Below, one piece after another: positions 25,885 to 34,314 of a DNA stretch of 64,000 bases. A program made the position numbers and the translations under genes. Position 1 is the first letter of the stretch, and each line of letters opens with the position of its first letter. This stretch comes from Pedobacter namyangjuensis (GTDB lineage Bacteria > Bacteroidota > Bacteroidia > Sphingobacteriales > Sphingobacteriaceae), in the NCBI RefSeq assembly GCF_003313325.1, contig NZ_QMHQ01000003.1, positions 540,762 to 604,761 of the forward strand, given 5' to 3'. Under the pieces are notes generated by a model. That model saw nothing but the letters and a program-made list of their open reading frames with translations, had not been told where the DNA came from and searched no databases.

Positions 25885-27669
25885 ATGAGTGATTTTAATG
25901 ATTTTAATAATCAACAAGTAGCCAAATTGCCTAAACATTTGAGGCAATTTATAGTTGAGCAACACTACGAGAAATACACGCCGATTGACCAAGCGGTTTG
26001 GCGTTATGTGATGCGTCAAAATTATAGCTATTTAAAGCATGTGGCGTATTATCCGTATATAAAAGGTTTGCAAAGAGCAGGATTAAGCATTGAATACATT
26101 CCGGATTTGCAAACCATGAACGACAATTTGGGTAAAATTGGTTGGGGCGCAGTTACGGTTGATGGCTTTATTCCGCCAGCGGCATTTATGGAATACCAAG
26201 CGCACCGTGTATTGGTTATTGCGGCAGATATTAGACAGATTAACCATATCGAATACACACCTGCACCAGATATTATTCATGAAAGTGCTGGTCATGCGCC
26301 CATTATTGCCGATACCGACTACAACAATTACTTAAGTTATTTTGGCTCTATTGGCGCAAAAGCAATGTTTAGCAGCAAGGATTTTGAACTTTATGAGGCA
26401 ATTAGAAAGCTTTCTATTTTAAAGGAAGCGGTTAATGGCGATGAAGAAGAAATTGCGAAGGCAGAAAAAACGTTGCGCAATATTGCAGACAACATGGGCG
26501 AACCGTCTGAAATGGCCTTGCTTGGCCGGTTACATTGGTGGACGGTAGAATATGGTTTGATTGGCACATTAGAAGATCCTAAAATTTACGGCGCAGGCTT
26601 ACTTTCTTCTATCGGCGAAAGCGCAACTTGTATGAACCCGGATATAAAAAAAATCTGGTACAATCTGGATACGATTAATTATCAATACGATATTACGAAA
26701 CAACAACCGCAATTATTTGTAACACCTACCTTTCAGAATTTAATTGATGTTTTAGAAGCATTTGCTAACACAATGGCGTTTAGACGCGGTGGTAGTGAAA
26801 GCATATTAAAGGCAATTGAATGTAAAAACCCAAGCACGGCGGTATACAGTTCAGGCCTGCAGGTAACGGGAATTTTTACCGATTTAGGGATGGATAAAGA
26901 TGATGAGCTTACGTTTTTAAAAACAACCGGCCCATCTGCTTTAGCATTTAATGGGGAACAGTTGGATGGCCATGGTAAAAATTATCATGCAGATGGTTTT
27001 TCTTCACCCGTTGGTAAATTAAAAGGTTTTAAAAAGCTTTTGGAAGAATTTGACAATCAGGATTTAATTGATGCAGGTATTGGCATAGCTGAATTAGCAA
27101 CTTTAAATTTTGAAAGTGGAATTACCGTTGTTGGTAAGGTAAAAGAGATTGTAAGCAAAGCTGATAAAGTAATTTTAATCGCATTTGAAGATTGTACAGT
27201 TACCGAAGAAAACGGAAATATATTGTTCAAGCCAGAATGGGGCGTTTATGATATGGCGGTTGGAGATAAAATAATTTCGGTATTTAATGGCGCTGCAGAT
27301 AAAGACGCATACGAGGAAATTGTTTTTGTAAGTAAGGAACAAACTCATAAGGTTATTTACGACGAGCCTACCCAAAAACTTCATAGCTTGTACCAGCAAG
27401 TAAGAAGTTTTAGAGAGGGTGTGGCCGATTTAACCGAATTGAAAAGAATTTTTGCAACATTAAAAACAAATTACAGAGCAGACTGGCTTTGTGCATTGGA
27501 AATTTTGGAAATTGTTTACCATAAGCAATTGGATGCCGATTTTGAAAAAGAACTTAGGGTTTACCTAGAGATGAAAGCCAATAGCGAAGCGGATTATACA
27601 AAATTGATTAATGATGGCTTACACGTTATTGCCAATCCGGTTACGCAACTAATAAACGAGGAAGACTAA
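25885..27669 (+). CDS. phhA: Aromatic amino acid hydroxylase (phenylalanine-4-hydroxylase)
   Basis: A 594-residue biopterin-dependent, iron-containing hydroxylase. The iron ligands are visible: HESAGHAP gives His132 and His137, and WWTVEYGL gives Glu222. The catalytic domain spans about residues 5-310, while the remaining ~280 residues form a C-terminal extension not found in the compact proteobacterial PhhA (about 260-300 aa); long forms are seen in Bacteroidota. It would convert L-Phe to L-Tyr with O2 and tetrahydropterin. The tyrosine-degradation genes hppD, hmgA and the FAH-family gene follow within 10 kb, supporting a catabolic role. It is followed after 73 bp by an SDR gene. Confidence 0.88.
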   Translation: MSDFNDFNNQQVAKLPKHLRQFIVEQHYEKYTPIDQAVWRYVMRQNYSYLKHVAYYPYIKGLQRAGLSIEYIPDLQTMNDNLGKIGWGAVTVDGFIPPAAFMEYQAHRVLVIAADIRQINHIEYTPAPDIIHESAGHAPIIADTDYNNYLSYFGSIGAKAMFSSKDFELYEAIRKLSILKEAVNGDEEEIAKAEKTLRNIADNMGEPSEMALLGRLHWWTVEYGLIGTLEDPKIYGAGLLSSIGESATCMNPDIKKIWYNLDTINYQYDITKQQPQLFVTPTFQNLIDVLEAFANTMAFRRGGSESILKAIECKNPSTAVYSSGLQVTGIFTDLGMDKDDELTFLKTTGPSALAFNGEQLDGHGKNYHADGFSSPVGKLKGFKKLLEEFDNQDLIDAGIGIAELATLNFESGITVVGKVKEIVSKADKVILIAFEDCTVTEENGNILFKPEWGVYDMAVGDKIISVFNGAADKDAYEEIVFVSKEQTHKVIYDEPTQKLHSLYQQVRSFREGVADLTELKRIFATLKTNYRADWLCALEILEIVYHKQLDADFEKELRVYLEMKANSEADYTKLINDGLHVIANPVTQLINEED

Positions 27670-27679
27670 ATTGTTTTAG

Positions 27680-27737
27680 GTTGTAAGTTATGCGTTTTAA
27701 GTTAACGTAAAACTTACAACTTATAACTTATAACTTT
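27680..27737. repeat. AAGTTATAAC-type inverted repeat
   Basis: GTTGTAAGTT (about 27680) pairs with AACTTACAAC (about 27711-27720) and is followed by repeats of AACTTATAACTT. Such arrays are low-complexity intergenic repeats in this lineage (from memory). It lies between the hydroxylase and SDR genes and could be a weak terminator. Confidence 0.45.
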
Positions 27738-27742
27738 ACCAA

Positions 27743-28444
27743 ATGAACATAATTATTACAGGCGCTAGCAGCGGAATTGGTTTTGAAGCTGCACTAGAGC
27801 TTACATTAGACAGTAAAAACAAAGTCGTTTGCATTGCCCGCTCAGCAGATAAATTAAGAAAGCTCCTGGAAATAGCTAAGCAAATCAATCCAGAGTGTAC
27901 GCTTTTACCTGTAGAATTTGATTTAATAAACGACGATTACGCTGCTTTAGCTCCATTTTTAAAACAACAGTTGGGTAAGGTTGATATTTTAATAAACAAT
28001 GCCGGACAACTGATAAACAAATCGTTTTTAGAAACAACAGAGGCTGATTTAGCAACAATGCTAGAAACCAATGTGATGAGCCATTTTAAAATGATTAAAT
28101 GCACATTACCTTTTATGGAAGCTGGTGCACACATTGTTAACATTGGTAGCATGGGCGGATTTCAGGGGAGTATTAAATTCGCTGGCTTAGCAGCTTATTC
28201 TGCCAGCAAAAGCGCATTACATACATTAACAGAATGTTTGGCCTTAGAATTGGCACCAAGTGGCATAAAAGTTAACTGTTTAGCTTTGGGTTCTGCGCAA
28301 ACAGAAATGCTGGAAACTGCATTTCCGGGTTACGAAAGCCCTGTACTAGCTTTTGAAATGGGCAAATACGTGGCCGATTTTGCTCGAACCGGACACAAGT
28401 TTTTTAATGGAAAGACCTTGCCAGTTGCCGTAACTACACCATAG
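27743..28444 (+). CDS. Short-chain dehydrogenase/reductase
   Basis: The 233-residue classical SDR has the cofactor motif TGASSGIG (residues 6-13), NNAG (about 92), and the catalytic Ser...Tyr-x3-Lys as NIGSMGG (about 133) and YSASKSA (about 155). Substrate cannot be deduced; it is a NAD(P)-dependent oxidoreductase. Its place directly after the aromatic amino acid hydroxylase suggests a pterin-related role (dihydropteridine reductase activity exists in SDRs), but this is only inference from position. Confidence 0.8.
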   Translation: MNIIITGASSGIGFEAALELTLDSKNKVVCIARSADKLRKLLEIAKQINPECTLLPVEFDLINDDYAALAPFLKQQLGKVDILINNAGQLINKSFLETTEADLATMLETNVMSHFKMIKCTLPFMEAGAHIVNIGSMGGFQGSIKFAGLAAYSASKSALHTLTECLALELAPSGIKVNCLALGSAQTEMLETAFPGYESPVLAFEMGKYVADFARTGHKFFNGKTLPVAVTTP

Positions 28445-28535
28445 CTGTGATAAAGTAATTAATTGATAGTTAAAACATTTTCGGTTAACATTTGTTGCCT
28501 AATTTTCAATAAACTAAAAACGAAAATCAATTTTT

Positions 28536-28907
28536 ATGGAAAACAGCAACCTAACGACCACAGACAACGGCAAAACCGCTGCAATTATCAGTTACTTTAC
28601 AATTATTGGATGGCTAATTGCCTACTTTGCAATGCACAAAGATAACCGCACTGCCATAGGAGGTTATCATTTAAGACAAACATTACTTTTCCATATTGTT
28701 TCCATCATTTTGTCATGGGGATTAGGGTTTGTAGTCGGTATTATTATTTTCGCTACAGGAATTGTTGCACTTGCCTATTTAATGTACATTATCTATTTAG
28801 GTTTGTTTATTGTTTGGATAATTGGGTTAATTGGAGCAATTAACAACGAAGCTAAACCAATGCCTATTATCGGCGAAAAAGCACAATCGATGTTCGCTAC
28901 TATCTAA
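28536..28907 (+). CDS. DUF4870-like small membrane protein
   Basis: This 123-residue protein carries the start motif AAIISYFTIIGWLIAYFAMHKDNRTAIGGYHLRQ and three hydrophobic helices. The YHLRQ/FHI spacing and the glycine-rich second helix resemble DUF4870 or related small inner-membrane proteins. No function is known. It is monocistronic and ends with a strong terminator. Confidence 0.65.
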   Translation: MENSNLTTTDNGKTAAIISYFTIIGWLIAYFAMHKDNRTAIGGYHLRQTLLFHIVSIILSWGLGFVVGIIIFATGIVALAYLMYIIYLGLFIVWIIGLIGAINNEAKPMPIIGEKAQSMFATI

Positions 28908-28930
28908 AAAAATTAGAATTTATTTCGAAG

Positions 28931-28957
28931 CCTCGATAATTTATCGGGGCTTTTTTC
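28931..28957 (+). terminator. Terminator after the DUF4870-like gene
   Basis: GCCTCGATAA and TTATCGGGGC form a stem (one G-T pair) with almost no loop beyond TT, followed by TTTTTT. Its geometry is typical of Rho-independent termination. Confidence 0.8.
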
Positions 28958-29016
28958 GTTAACGGCTTCAATAACAAACAAGTTATCAACATCTTACCTG
29001 CTTTGTGTTTTTTTCC

Positions 29017-29035
29017 TATCTTTGGAAACTTAATA
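29017..29035 (+). promoter_or_regulatory. -7 box of the second NlpC/P60 gene
   Basis: TATCTTTG at 29017-29024 is followed 10 bases later by the ATG at 29035. This favours the shorter start over the ORF start at 29005, whose first codons lie upstream of the promoter. Confidence 0.55.
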
Positions 29036-29568
29036 TGAGAAAAACAATATTCATCCTTTGTTTAGTTGGCTTGTTTTCTATTACGGCTAACGCACAAGAC
29101 AATAGCTCTCTCCCATCGAGATATAAATCTATGATGGAGAAAATACTAAGTAAAATCCCTACGGTTTCCAATTCGCCAAGTTCGCAGTTGTTAGATTTTG
29201 CAAAATCTATGTTGGGCACGCCTTACAGATATGCATCAAGTAATCCAGAAAAAGGTTTTGATTGTTCTGGTTTTGTAAACTACGTTTTTAGCAACTTTGG
29301 CTTCAAAGTTCCTCGTTCTTCTCCAGAGTTTGTAAAAGCTGGTGTACCGGTTAAATTAGATGAAGCTAAAGTAGGCGACGTGTTAATTTTTACAGGTTCG
29401 AACCCAAAAGTTAGACGCGTTGGCCACGTCGGAATCATTTATTCGATAGATAAAGATGGAATAAAATTTATCCATTCTAGTTCTGGAAAAGCAAATGGCG
29501 TTACAATTACCGAGTTAAATGGTTATTATAAAAGTCGCTTTTTAAAGGCGGTTTCTATAGTAGAGTAA
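29035..29568 (+). CDS. NlpC/P60 (C40) peptidase, secreted
   Basis: A 177-residue exported peptidase. The start MRKTIFILCLVGLF gives a good signal peptide (ending NAQ). The catalytic core has GTPYRYASSNPEKGFDCSGF, with the nucleophile Cys77, and RRVGHVGIIY with His131. Lipobox is absent, so it is a periplasmic or secreted peptidoglycan endopeptidase cleaving stem peptides. It is smaller than the 399-residue relative at 22.5 kb and lacks SH3b repeats. It lies convergent to the flavin reductase-like gene with only 7 bp between stops. Confidence 0.88.
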   Translation: MRKTIFILCLVGLFSITANAQDNSSLPSRYKSMMEKILSKIPTVSNSPSSQLLDFAKSMLGTPYRYASSNPEKGFDCSGFVNYVFSNFGFKVPRSSPEFVKAGVPVKLDEAKVGDVLIFTGSNPKVRRVGHVGIIYSIDKDGIKFIHSSSGKANGVTITELNGYYKSRFLKAVSIVE

Positions 29569-29575
29569 TCGGTTT

Positions 29576-30463
29576 TTAAAGCAAAACGATTTTAAGTGCA
29601 TCAATAACATTACCGCTTGCTAAAAGCTGATGCGCTAATTCATGCAGTTCCCTTTCTCTGTTTGTTGCATCGCCAATTGTGGCATCTAAAATATCTTTTA
29701 CCTTAGCATTCCATTGTATATCGTCTATTTCTTCGGCAGATGGTAGTTGTTCTATATTGCCTAGCATACCCAAATCATTACCCGTTAACACCTTAGAGTT
29801 ACGAACAGAAACTGGCAAAGCATCAACACCGATACCTAAAGTAGTTAGAGGTTTTGCTACTTTAAATAAACTTTCTGGTGTAACTCTGCAATACCAATCT
29901 CCACCTAAACGAGCTACCAAATCTATTTTTTGCTGATCTATTTTACCTTCGCTATCTAAAATTTCTTCTTTAATATGAATTAATTTTATCTCGGCTAATA
30001 TAAGATTTCCTGCTCCATGCTGATCTCCTAAGGCAATAACTTCTTTAACAGCACATTCTAATTGTACTGGTGCTTCTGCAACTCGTGGCGGTTTTACCAA
30101 ATGCGATTCTAACATACTAAAACCTGCCTTTTCAAACTCATTTATACCTTTCCCATATTCGGTGCTGGCTAAACTCATTTGTTGCACCATGCTATAGTCA
30201 ACAATATTAATAACGCATTCTTTTACGACTAATACATTTTCTAAAGTATGCTTTGTGGTGTTATCTCGCACTCTCCTAGCTGGAGAAAAAATACACATGG
30301 GTGGATTTGTGCTAAACATATTAAAAAAACTAAACGGACTTAGGTTAATATTTCCTTCGGCGTCTATAGTAGAGGCAAAACATATCGGACGTGGTGCAAT
30401 AGCATATTGCAAATAGTTTTGCAAATGAACGGGAGAGAGATCTGATGTGTTTAGTGTTAGCAT
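29576..30463 (-). CDS. Flavin reductase-like (FMN-binding split barrel) protein
   Basis: A 295-residue flavin reductase-domain protein. The motif RPICFASTIDAEGNINLSPFSFFNMFSTNPPMCIFSP fits the FMN-binding loop of the flavin reductase/DIM6-NTAB family (Ser-Pro-Phe-Ser/Tyr). A C-terminal extension of about 90 residues, containing WNAKVKDILDATIGDATNRERELHELAHQLL, is additional to the core. It could supply reduced flavin or act as an FMN-dependent redox enzyme. Its gene lies in the aromatic catabolism neighbourhood but is encoded opposite to the dioxygenases. A specific role cannot be assigned. Confidence 0.78.
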   Translation of the reverse strand: MLTLNTSDLSPVHLQNYLQYAIAPRPICFASTIDAEGNINLSPFSFFNMFSTNPPMCIFSPARRVRDNTTKHTLENVLVVKECVINIVDYSMVQQMSLASTEYGKGINEFEKAGFSMLESHLVKPPRVAEAPVQLECAVKEVIALGDQHGAGNLILAEIKLIHIKEEILDSEGKIDQQKIDLVARLGGDWYCRVTPESLFKVAKPLTTLGIGVDALPVSVRNSKVLTGNDLGMLGNIEQLPSAEEIDDIQWNAKVKDILDATIGDATNRERELHELAHQLLASGNVIDALKIVLL

Positions 30464-30473
30464 TTATAAAAGT

Positions 30474-30545
30474 TGAAATGTTGGAATGTTTTGGATTGAT
30501 GAAACCGTTGTAAAATGAAATTGTTGTAAAATTGGAGTGTTAAAA
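30474..30545. repeat. GTTGnAATGTT low-complexity repeat
   Basis: Upstream of the flavin reductase gene the sequence repeats GTTGAAATGTTGGAATGTTTTGG, then GTTGTAAAATG twice. It matches, in the same or opposite sense, the tracts at 1473-1512 and 31012-31047. Confidence 0.4.
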
Positions 30546-30584
30546 GAGGCAAACAAATTGAGATATCAAAAGTTGATTAGGCAC

Positions 30585-30986
30585 TCAAATAATCCCCTTT
30601 TTTAAAGCTTTCTTTTTCTTCTCAAAATCCCTTAAATAATCTATAAAACGTTTTGCTTTTGCAGAAAATTCTATGGCTTTTGTATATAGTAACAGATAAT
30701 CTTCTTCCTTTATTTTATTGGCTTCTTTTTGAATGATTACCTTATTTCTAAATTCTCCAGATGAACCCTTTGCATAGGTCAGAAATCTAATAAAATCAGG
30801 ATTATTATTATATTCAAAACCTTCTGCAACATTGTCTGATATTGACATCGCAGCTCTTCTAAATTGATCTTTCAATCCAAAATCTGATTTCATAGGCTCT
30901 AAATCGGAAATTCGTTAAGCTTCTATAGCAATTTGTTTACCAATTTGCCATATTTCTAAATCTTCAAACCTATCAATTTTTCCCAT
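30585..30986 (-). pseudogene. Four-helix bundle protein gene broken by an in-frame stop
   Basis: The intact part (ORF from 30893, MKSDFGLKDQFRRAAMSISDN...) gives 102 residues of the four-helix bundle family that includes intervening-sequence-encoded S23 proteins (signature RAAMSISDNVAEGFE). Reading the same frame upstream gives an ATG at 30986 and the peptide MGKIDRFEDLEIWQIGKQIAIEA, which is the usual first helix of this family (...EIWQ.A..L). A single TAA at 30917-30915 separates it from RISDLEP-MKSDFGLK. In relatives the residue here is normally Tyr, so one TAT or TAC to TAA change would explain it. Either a nonsense pseudogene, or a restart at 30893. The function of the family is unknown. 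Confidence 0.75.
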
Positions 30987-31011
30987 TTTTTTGATGCGCT
31001 GTTAATTCTAA

Positions 31012-31047
31012 ACATTCCAACATTTTAATCATTAAACATTGTAACGC
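31012..31047. repeat. AACATT-type repeat tract
   Basis: ATTCCAACATTTTAATCATTAAACATTGTAACG-like sequence directly downstream of the FAH-family gene and upstream of the four-helix gene. It is a third copy of the tract class listed at 1473 and 30474. Confidence 0.35.
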
Positions 31048-31048
31048 T

Positions 31049-32047
31049 TTAAATTTTCTTTAAAGCCAACAAAGAAAAATCAGTATCAACCTTGGTAATA
31101 ATATTTGTTAAACTGCCTAATCCAGTGATTTCCATTTCTACGTCATCGCCTGCTTGCAACCATTGTACTTTATAGTTTGGATCGTTTAATATACCTGTGC
31201 CATTTAATTCTAAGAAACAGCCTGTACCAACGGTTCCAGAACCAATTACATCGCCAGGTAAAATATCTACACCATAAGCGCAACGTTCAATAATTTCAGC
31301 AAACGTCCAATCCATGTCGGCCATATTCCCTGCAGAAACTTCAATTCCGTTTACACGACAAGTCATTTTTAAGTTGTAAGCATTACCTACATGGTTTGCT
31401 TTCGGTGCCACTTTGTACTTTTCTAATTCATCTGGTGTTACCAGCCAAGGACCAATAACGGTAGAAAAATCTTTGCCTTTAGCCGGACCTAAATTTAAAA
31501 GCATTTCTTCCATTTGCAGGGTACGAGCGCTCATATCATTCATAATCGTATATCCAGCAATATAATCATCTGCCTCTGCAGCCTTTATGTTCCTGCCCTT
31601 TTTACCAATAACAACGGCCACTTCAAGTTCAAAATCTAATTTTTGGAAATGGTCTGGCATACATTCAATTTCACCAGGCCCCTGAATGGCATTATGGTTG
31701 GTAAAATAGAAAATTGGATATTGATCAAATTCGGCAATCATATCTACCTTTCTGTTTCTTCTGGCCGCTGCAACATGTTGGCGAAAAGCATAACCGTCTC
31801 TACAAGAAGTAGGATGCGGAACTGGTGCCAATATTTGATAAAAAACTTCTTCCTTAGGTGTTAACGTACCACTTATTATATCCTCGTTAATTTGCTTAGC
31901 TCGCTCCATCAAGGGTTCTCCACCTTGAAGAAATTCAGCCATATTATCTGGAATTAACTTATTGCAAGAATTTAGGTTGTAAATATGTCCGTTAACAAAA
32001 ATACCTAAATGTTCAACGTCTTCAGTTTTATAGGATACTAGTTTCAT
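31049..32047 (-). CDS. fahA: Fumarylacetoacetate hydrolase family protein
   Basis: The 332-residue protein is in the FAH superfamily. Acidic metal ligands are seen in FELEVAVVIGKKGRNI (E-x-E) and IAGYTIMNDMSARTLQ, and the conserved GxxxG-like segment DVIGSGTVGTGCFLE follows. As the last enzyme of homogentisate degradation it would cleave fumarylacetoacetate to fumarate and acetoacetate. The location between rpiA and the four-helix gene, near homogentisate and 4-HPP dioxygenase genes, supports this, though related enzymes cleave other 2,4-diketo acids. Maleylacetoacetate isomerase was not seen in the window. Confidence 0.82.
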   Translation of the reverse strand: MKLVSYKTEDVEHLGIFVNGHIYNLNSCNKLIPDNMAEFLQGGEPLMERAKQINEDIISGTLTPKEEVFYQILAPVPHPTSCRDGYAFRQHVAAARRNRKVDMIAEFDQYPIFYFTNHNAIQGPGEIECMPDHFQKLDFELEVAVVIGKKGRNIKAAEADDYIAGYTIMNDMSARTLQMEEMLLNLGPAKGKDFSTVIGPWLVTPDELEKYKVAPKANHVGNAYNLKMTCRVNGIEVSAGNMADMDWTFAEIIERCAYGVDILPGDVIGSGTVGTGCFLELNGTGILNDPNYKVQWLQAGDDVEMEITGLGSLTNIITKVDTDFSLLALKKI

Positions 32048-32148
32048 ATGATATCTGGTTAAGAATATACGGTAAAGCTAAGGAATAGAATAAGGTTTAA
32101 AAATTTTTATTCCAGTTAAATTATAAATCCCTTCAAATCAGCTTTGCT

Positions 32149-32835
32149 TTATTTTTTTGTAAAACTGATGATTTCATCGCCATGCGCCATTAAAATAACT
32201 GAAGTAAGGTTTACGAAAATGCCATGCGCCAAAACACCTACAATTTGATCTAATTCGCTGGCCAAAACTGTTGGATTATCAATTAATCCGAAATCCGTAT
32301 CAAAAATACAATTGCCGTTATCGGTTACAAATACTTTGTCGTTTTTTATCCGTTTTACGGGATGGCTACTCAACTTTTGCAATGCTTTAAAAACATAAGC
32401 TTCCGCGTTCGGATTAAACTCAATCGGCACCTTAAATGCACCAAGTTTTTCAACCCTTTTACTGCTATCGGTGATAATGATACTCTTCTTACTTAATGAA
32501 GCCATTACTTTCTCCCTGAACAAAGCACCTCCGCCACCTTTTATCAACTCAAGGTTTGCCGTAAACTCATCTGCTCCGTCTATACTAATATCTATGGAAC
32601 TTGCTTCTCCTAAAGCTAGTAATGGAATACCCAACGAAATAGCTAGCGCTTTAGTTGCTTCGGAACTTGGAACGGCTTGAATTTTGAGACCGTTTGCTAT
32701 CAGCTTTGCTAACTGTTGTATTGCTAAGGTTGCCGTAGAGCCTGTTCCTAAACCAACTATGTCTCCGTCATTTACAAAAGTTATTGCCTTTTCGGCTACT
32801 GCTAATTTTTCGTTGTTTTGATTTTCATTAGACAT
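32149..32835 (-). CDS. rpiA: Ribose-5-phosphate isomerase A
   Basis: A 228-residue RpiA that interconverts ribose-5-phosphate and ribulose-5-phosphate in the pentose phosphate pathway. Seen motifs are GLGTGSTATLAI (phosphate loop, about 31-42), DISIDGADEF (about 82-91, Asp residues of the active site) and LIKGGGGALFREKVMA (Lys/Glu catalytic residues). Length is normal. It is not adjacent to other pentose phosphate genes; it is a separate unit 101 bp upstream of the FAH-family gene on the same strand. Confidence 0.95.
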   Translation of the reverse strand: MSNENQNNEKLAVAEKAITFVNDGDIVGLGTGSTATLAIQQLAKLIANGLKIQAVPSSEATKALAISLGIPLLALGEASSIDISIDGADEFTANLELIKGGGGALFREKVMASLSKKSIIITDSSKRVEKLGAFKVPIEFNPNAEAYVFKALQKLSSHPVKRIKNDKVFVTDNGNCIFDTDFGLIDNPTVLASELDQIVGVLAHGIFVNLTSVILMAHGDEIISFTKK

Positions 32836-33020
32836 ATTTAAAAGTATGAATTAATTTGTACTTAATGTTTAAAAGCCTAATTTAGCCGAGGTAAAATGAT
32901 TAGCACAACCAAATATCAAAATCGTACGGCAAGCGAAGTTCTTGCTGCCTTTAGATATGCTATGCTATCTAAAATCATCTTTGCTCAATATTCTTTCTAG
33001 CTATTCCTTAGCATCACTAC

Positions 33021-33054
33021 AAAACGTTTTAACGTTTTAATCGTTATATATTTA
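33021..33054 (+). promoter_or_regulatory. AACGTTTT repeats and -7-like box before hmgA
   Basis: AAAACGTTTT (33021-33030) is a perfect palindrome, and AACGTTTTAA repeats with an 8-base offset at 33031. A TATATTTA box follows at 33047-33054, 25 bases before the hmgA ATG. An operator is plausible, but only this copy was noticed. Confidence 0.35.
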
Positions 33055-33078
33055 CAGTCTAACCAAATACCTACAGCT

Positions 33079-34245
33079 ATGCCTATATATCATACCTTAG
33101 GAACTATTCCACCGAAACGACATACAGTTTTTCGTAAACCAGATGGCAATTTGTATGCTGAGGAATTGGTTTCTACCGAAGGGTTTTCTAGTTTATATTC
33201 ATTGGTATACCACTGCCATCCCCCAACTATTGTAAAAGAATTGGGCGAACCATATAATGTTGAGCCTAAAATTGCTAGAGAGAAACATTTAAGACATACC
33301 AGCTTAATCGGTTTTAACATTAAGCCTGTTGATGATTACTTAGAAAGTCGGAAGCCAGTTTTGGTGAATAGCGATTTACATATTTCTTTAGCTGCACCCC
33401 GGAAATCGATGACCGATTATTTCTATAAAAACAGTCAGGCTGATGAAGTTATCTTTATACACGAGGGTACTGGAACGTTGAAAACTGGCTTCGGAAAAAT
33501 CAAATTTGAATATGGAGATTATTTGGTTATCCCCAGAGGAACTATTTACCAATTAGAATTTAACGATGAGAAAAATCGATTATTCATTGTAGAAAGTTTT
33601 AGCCCTATAAGAACTCCAAAACGATACCGCAATCAGTTTGGTCAATTAGAAGAGCACTCGCCATATTGCGAAAGAGATATAAAACGTCCTCAAGATTTAG
33701 AAACAATTGATGAACTTGGAGACTTTAAAGTATTGATTAAAAAACAAGGTATCATGTACCCGTATACTTACGGCACTCATCCTTTCGATTTTGTCGGTTG
33801 GGATGGGTTTCATTATCCTTGGGCATTTTCTATACATGATTTTGAACCAATAACCGGCCGATTGCACCAGCCTCCGCCAGTACACCAAACTTTTGAAGGA
33901 CACAATTTTGTGATCTGCTCTTTCGTACCTCGTAAATACGATTACCATCCGTTATCAATACCGGCACCTTACAACCATAGTAATGTAGATAGCGATGAGG
34001 TTTTGTATTACGTAGATGGCGATTTTATGAGTCGTAAAAGCGTGGTAAAAGGTCAAATTACCTTACACCCTGGCGGTATCCCACACGGTCCTCACCCCGG
34101 AACGGTAGAAAAATCTATCGGTAAAGAAAGTACTGAAGAATTAGCTGTAATGATTGATCCTTTTAGACCATTAATGTTAACGCAAGATGCTGTTGATATT
34201 GAAGATGAAAGCTACCATACTAGCTGGCAAATAAATGTCGAATAG
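33079..34245 (+). CDS. hmgA: Homogentisate 1,2-dioxygenase
   Basis: The 388-residue bicupin opens the homogentisate ring to maleylacetoacetate. The family signature is clear: SDFYYKNSQADEVIFIHEGTG-like text (KNSQADEVIFIHEGTGTLKT) in the first cupin, and GFHYPWAFSIHDFEPITG followed by CSFVPRKYDYHPLSIPAPYNHSNVDSDEVLYYV and HPGGIPHGPHPG, which hold the His/Glu/His iron ligands. The length matches the compact bacterial form seen in Bacteroidota (longer forms are about 430-450). It is cotranscribed, by a 69-bp gap, with hppD. A cofactor-independent Fe(II) enzyme. Confidence 0.93.
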   Translation: MPIYHTLGTIPPKRHTVFRKPDGNLYAEELVSTEGFSSLYSLVYHCHPPTIVKELGEPYNVEPKIAREKHLRHTSLIGFNIKPVDDYLESRKPVLVNSDLHISLAAPRKSMTDYFYKNSQADEVIFIHEGTGTLKTGFGKIKFEYGDYLVIPRGTIYQLEFNDEKNRLFIVESFSPIRTPKRYRNQFGQLEEHSPYCERDIKRPQDLETIDELGDFKVLIKKQGIMYPYTYGTHPFDFVGWDGFHYPWAFSIHDFEPITGRLHQPPPVHQTFEGHNFVICSFVPRKYDYHPLSIPAPYNHSNVDSDEVLYYVDGDFMSRKSVVKGQITLHPGGIPHGPHPGTVEKSIGKESTEELAVMIDPFRPLMLTQDAVDIEDESYHTSWQINVE

Positions 34246-34314
34246 CGCTATGCGTCTTGCGTAAAGCGTTTAATACGCCAACCGCTAAACGCCAAACTTT
34301 TTAATTTTAAATCC

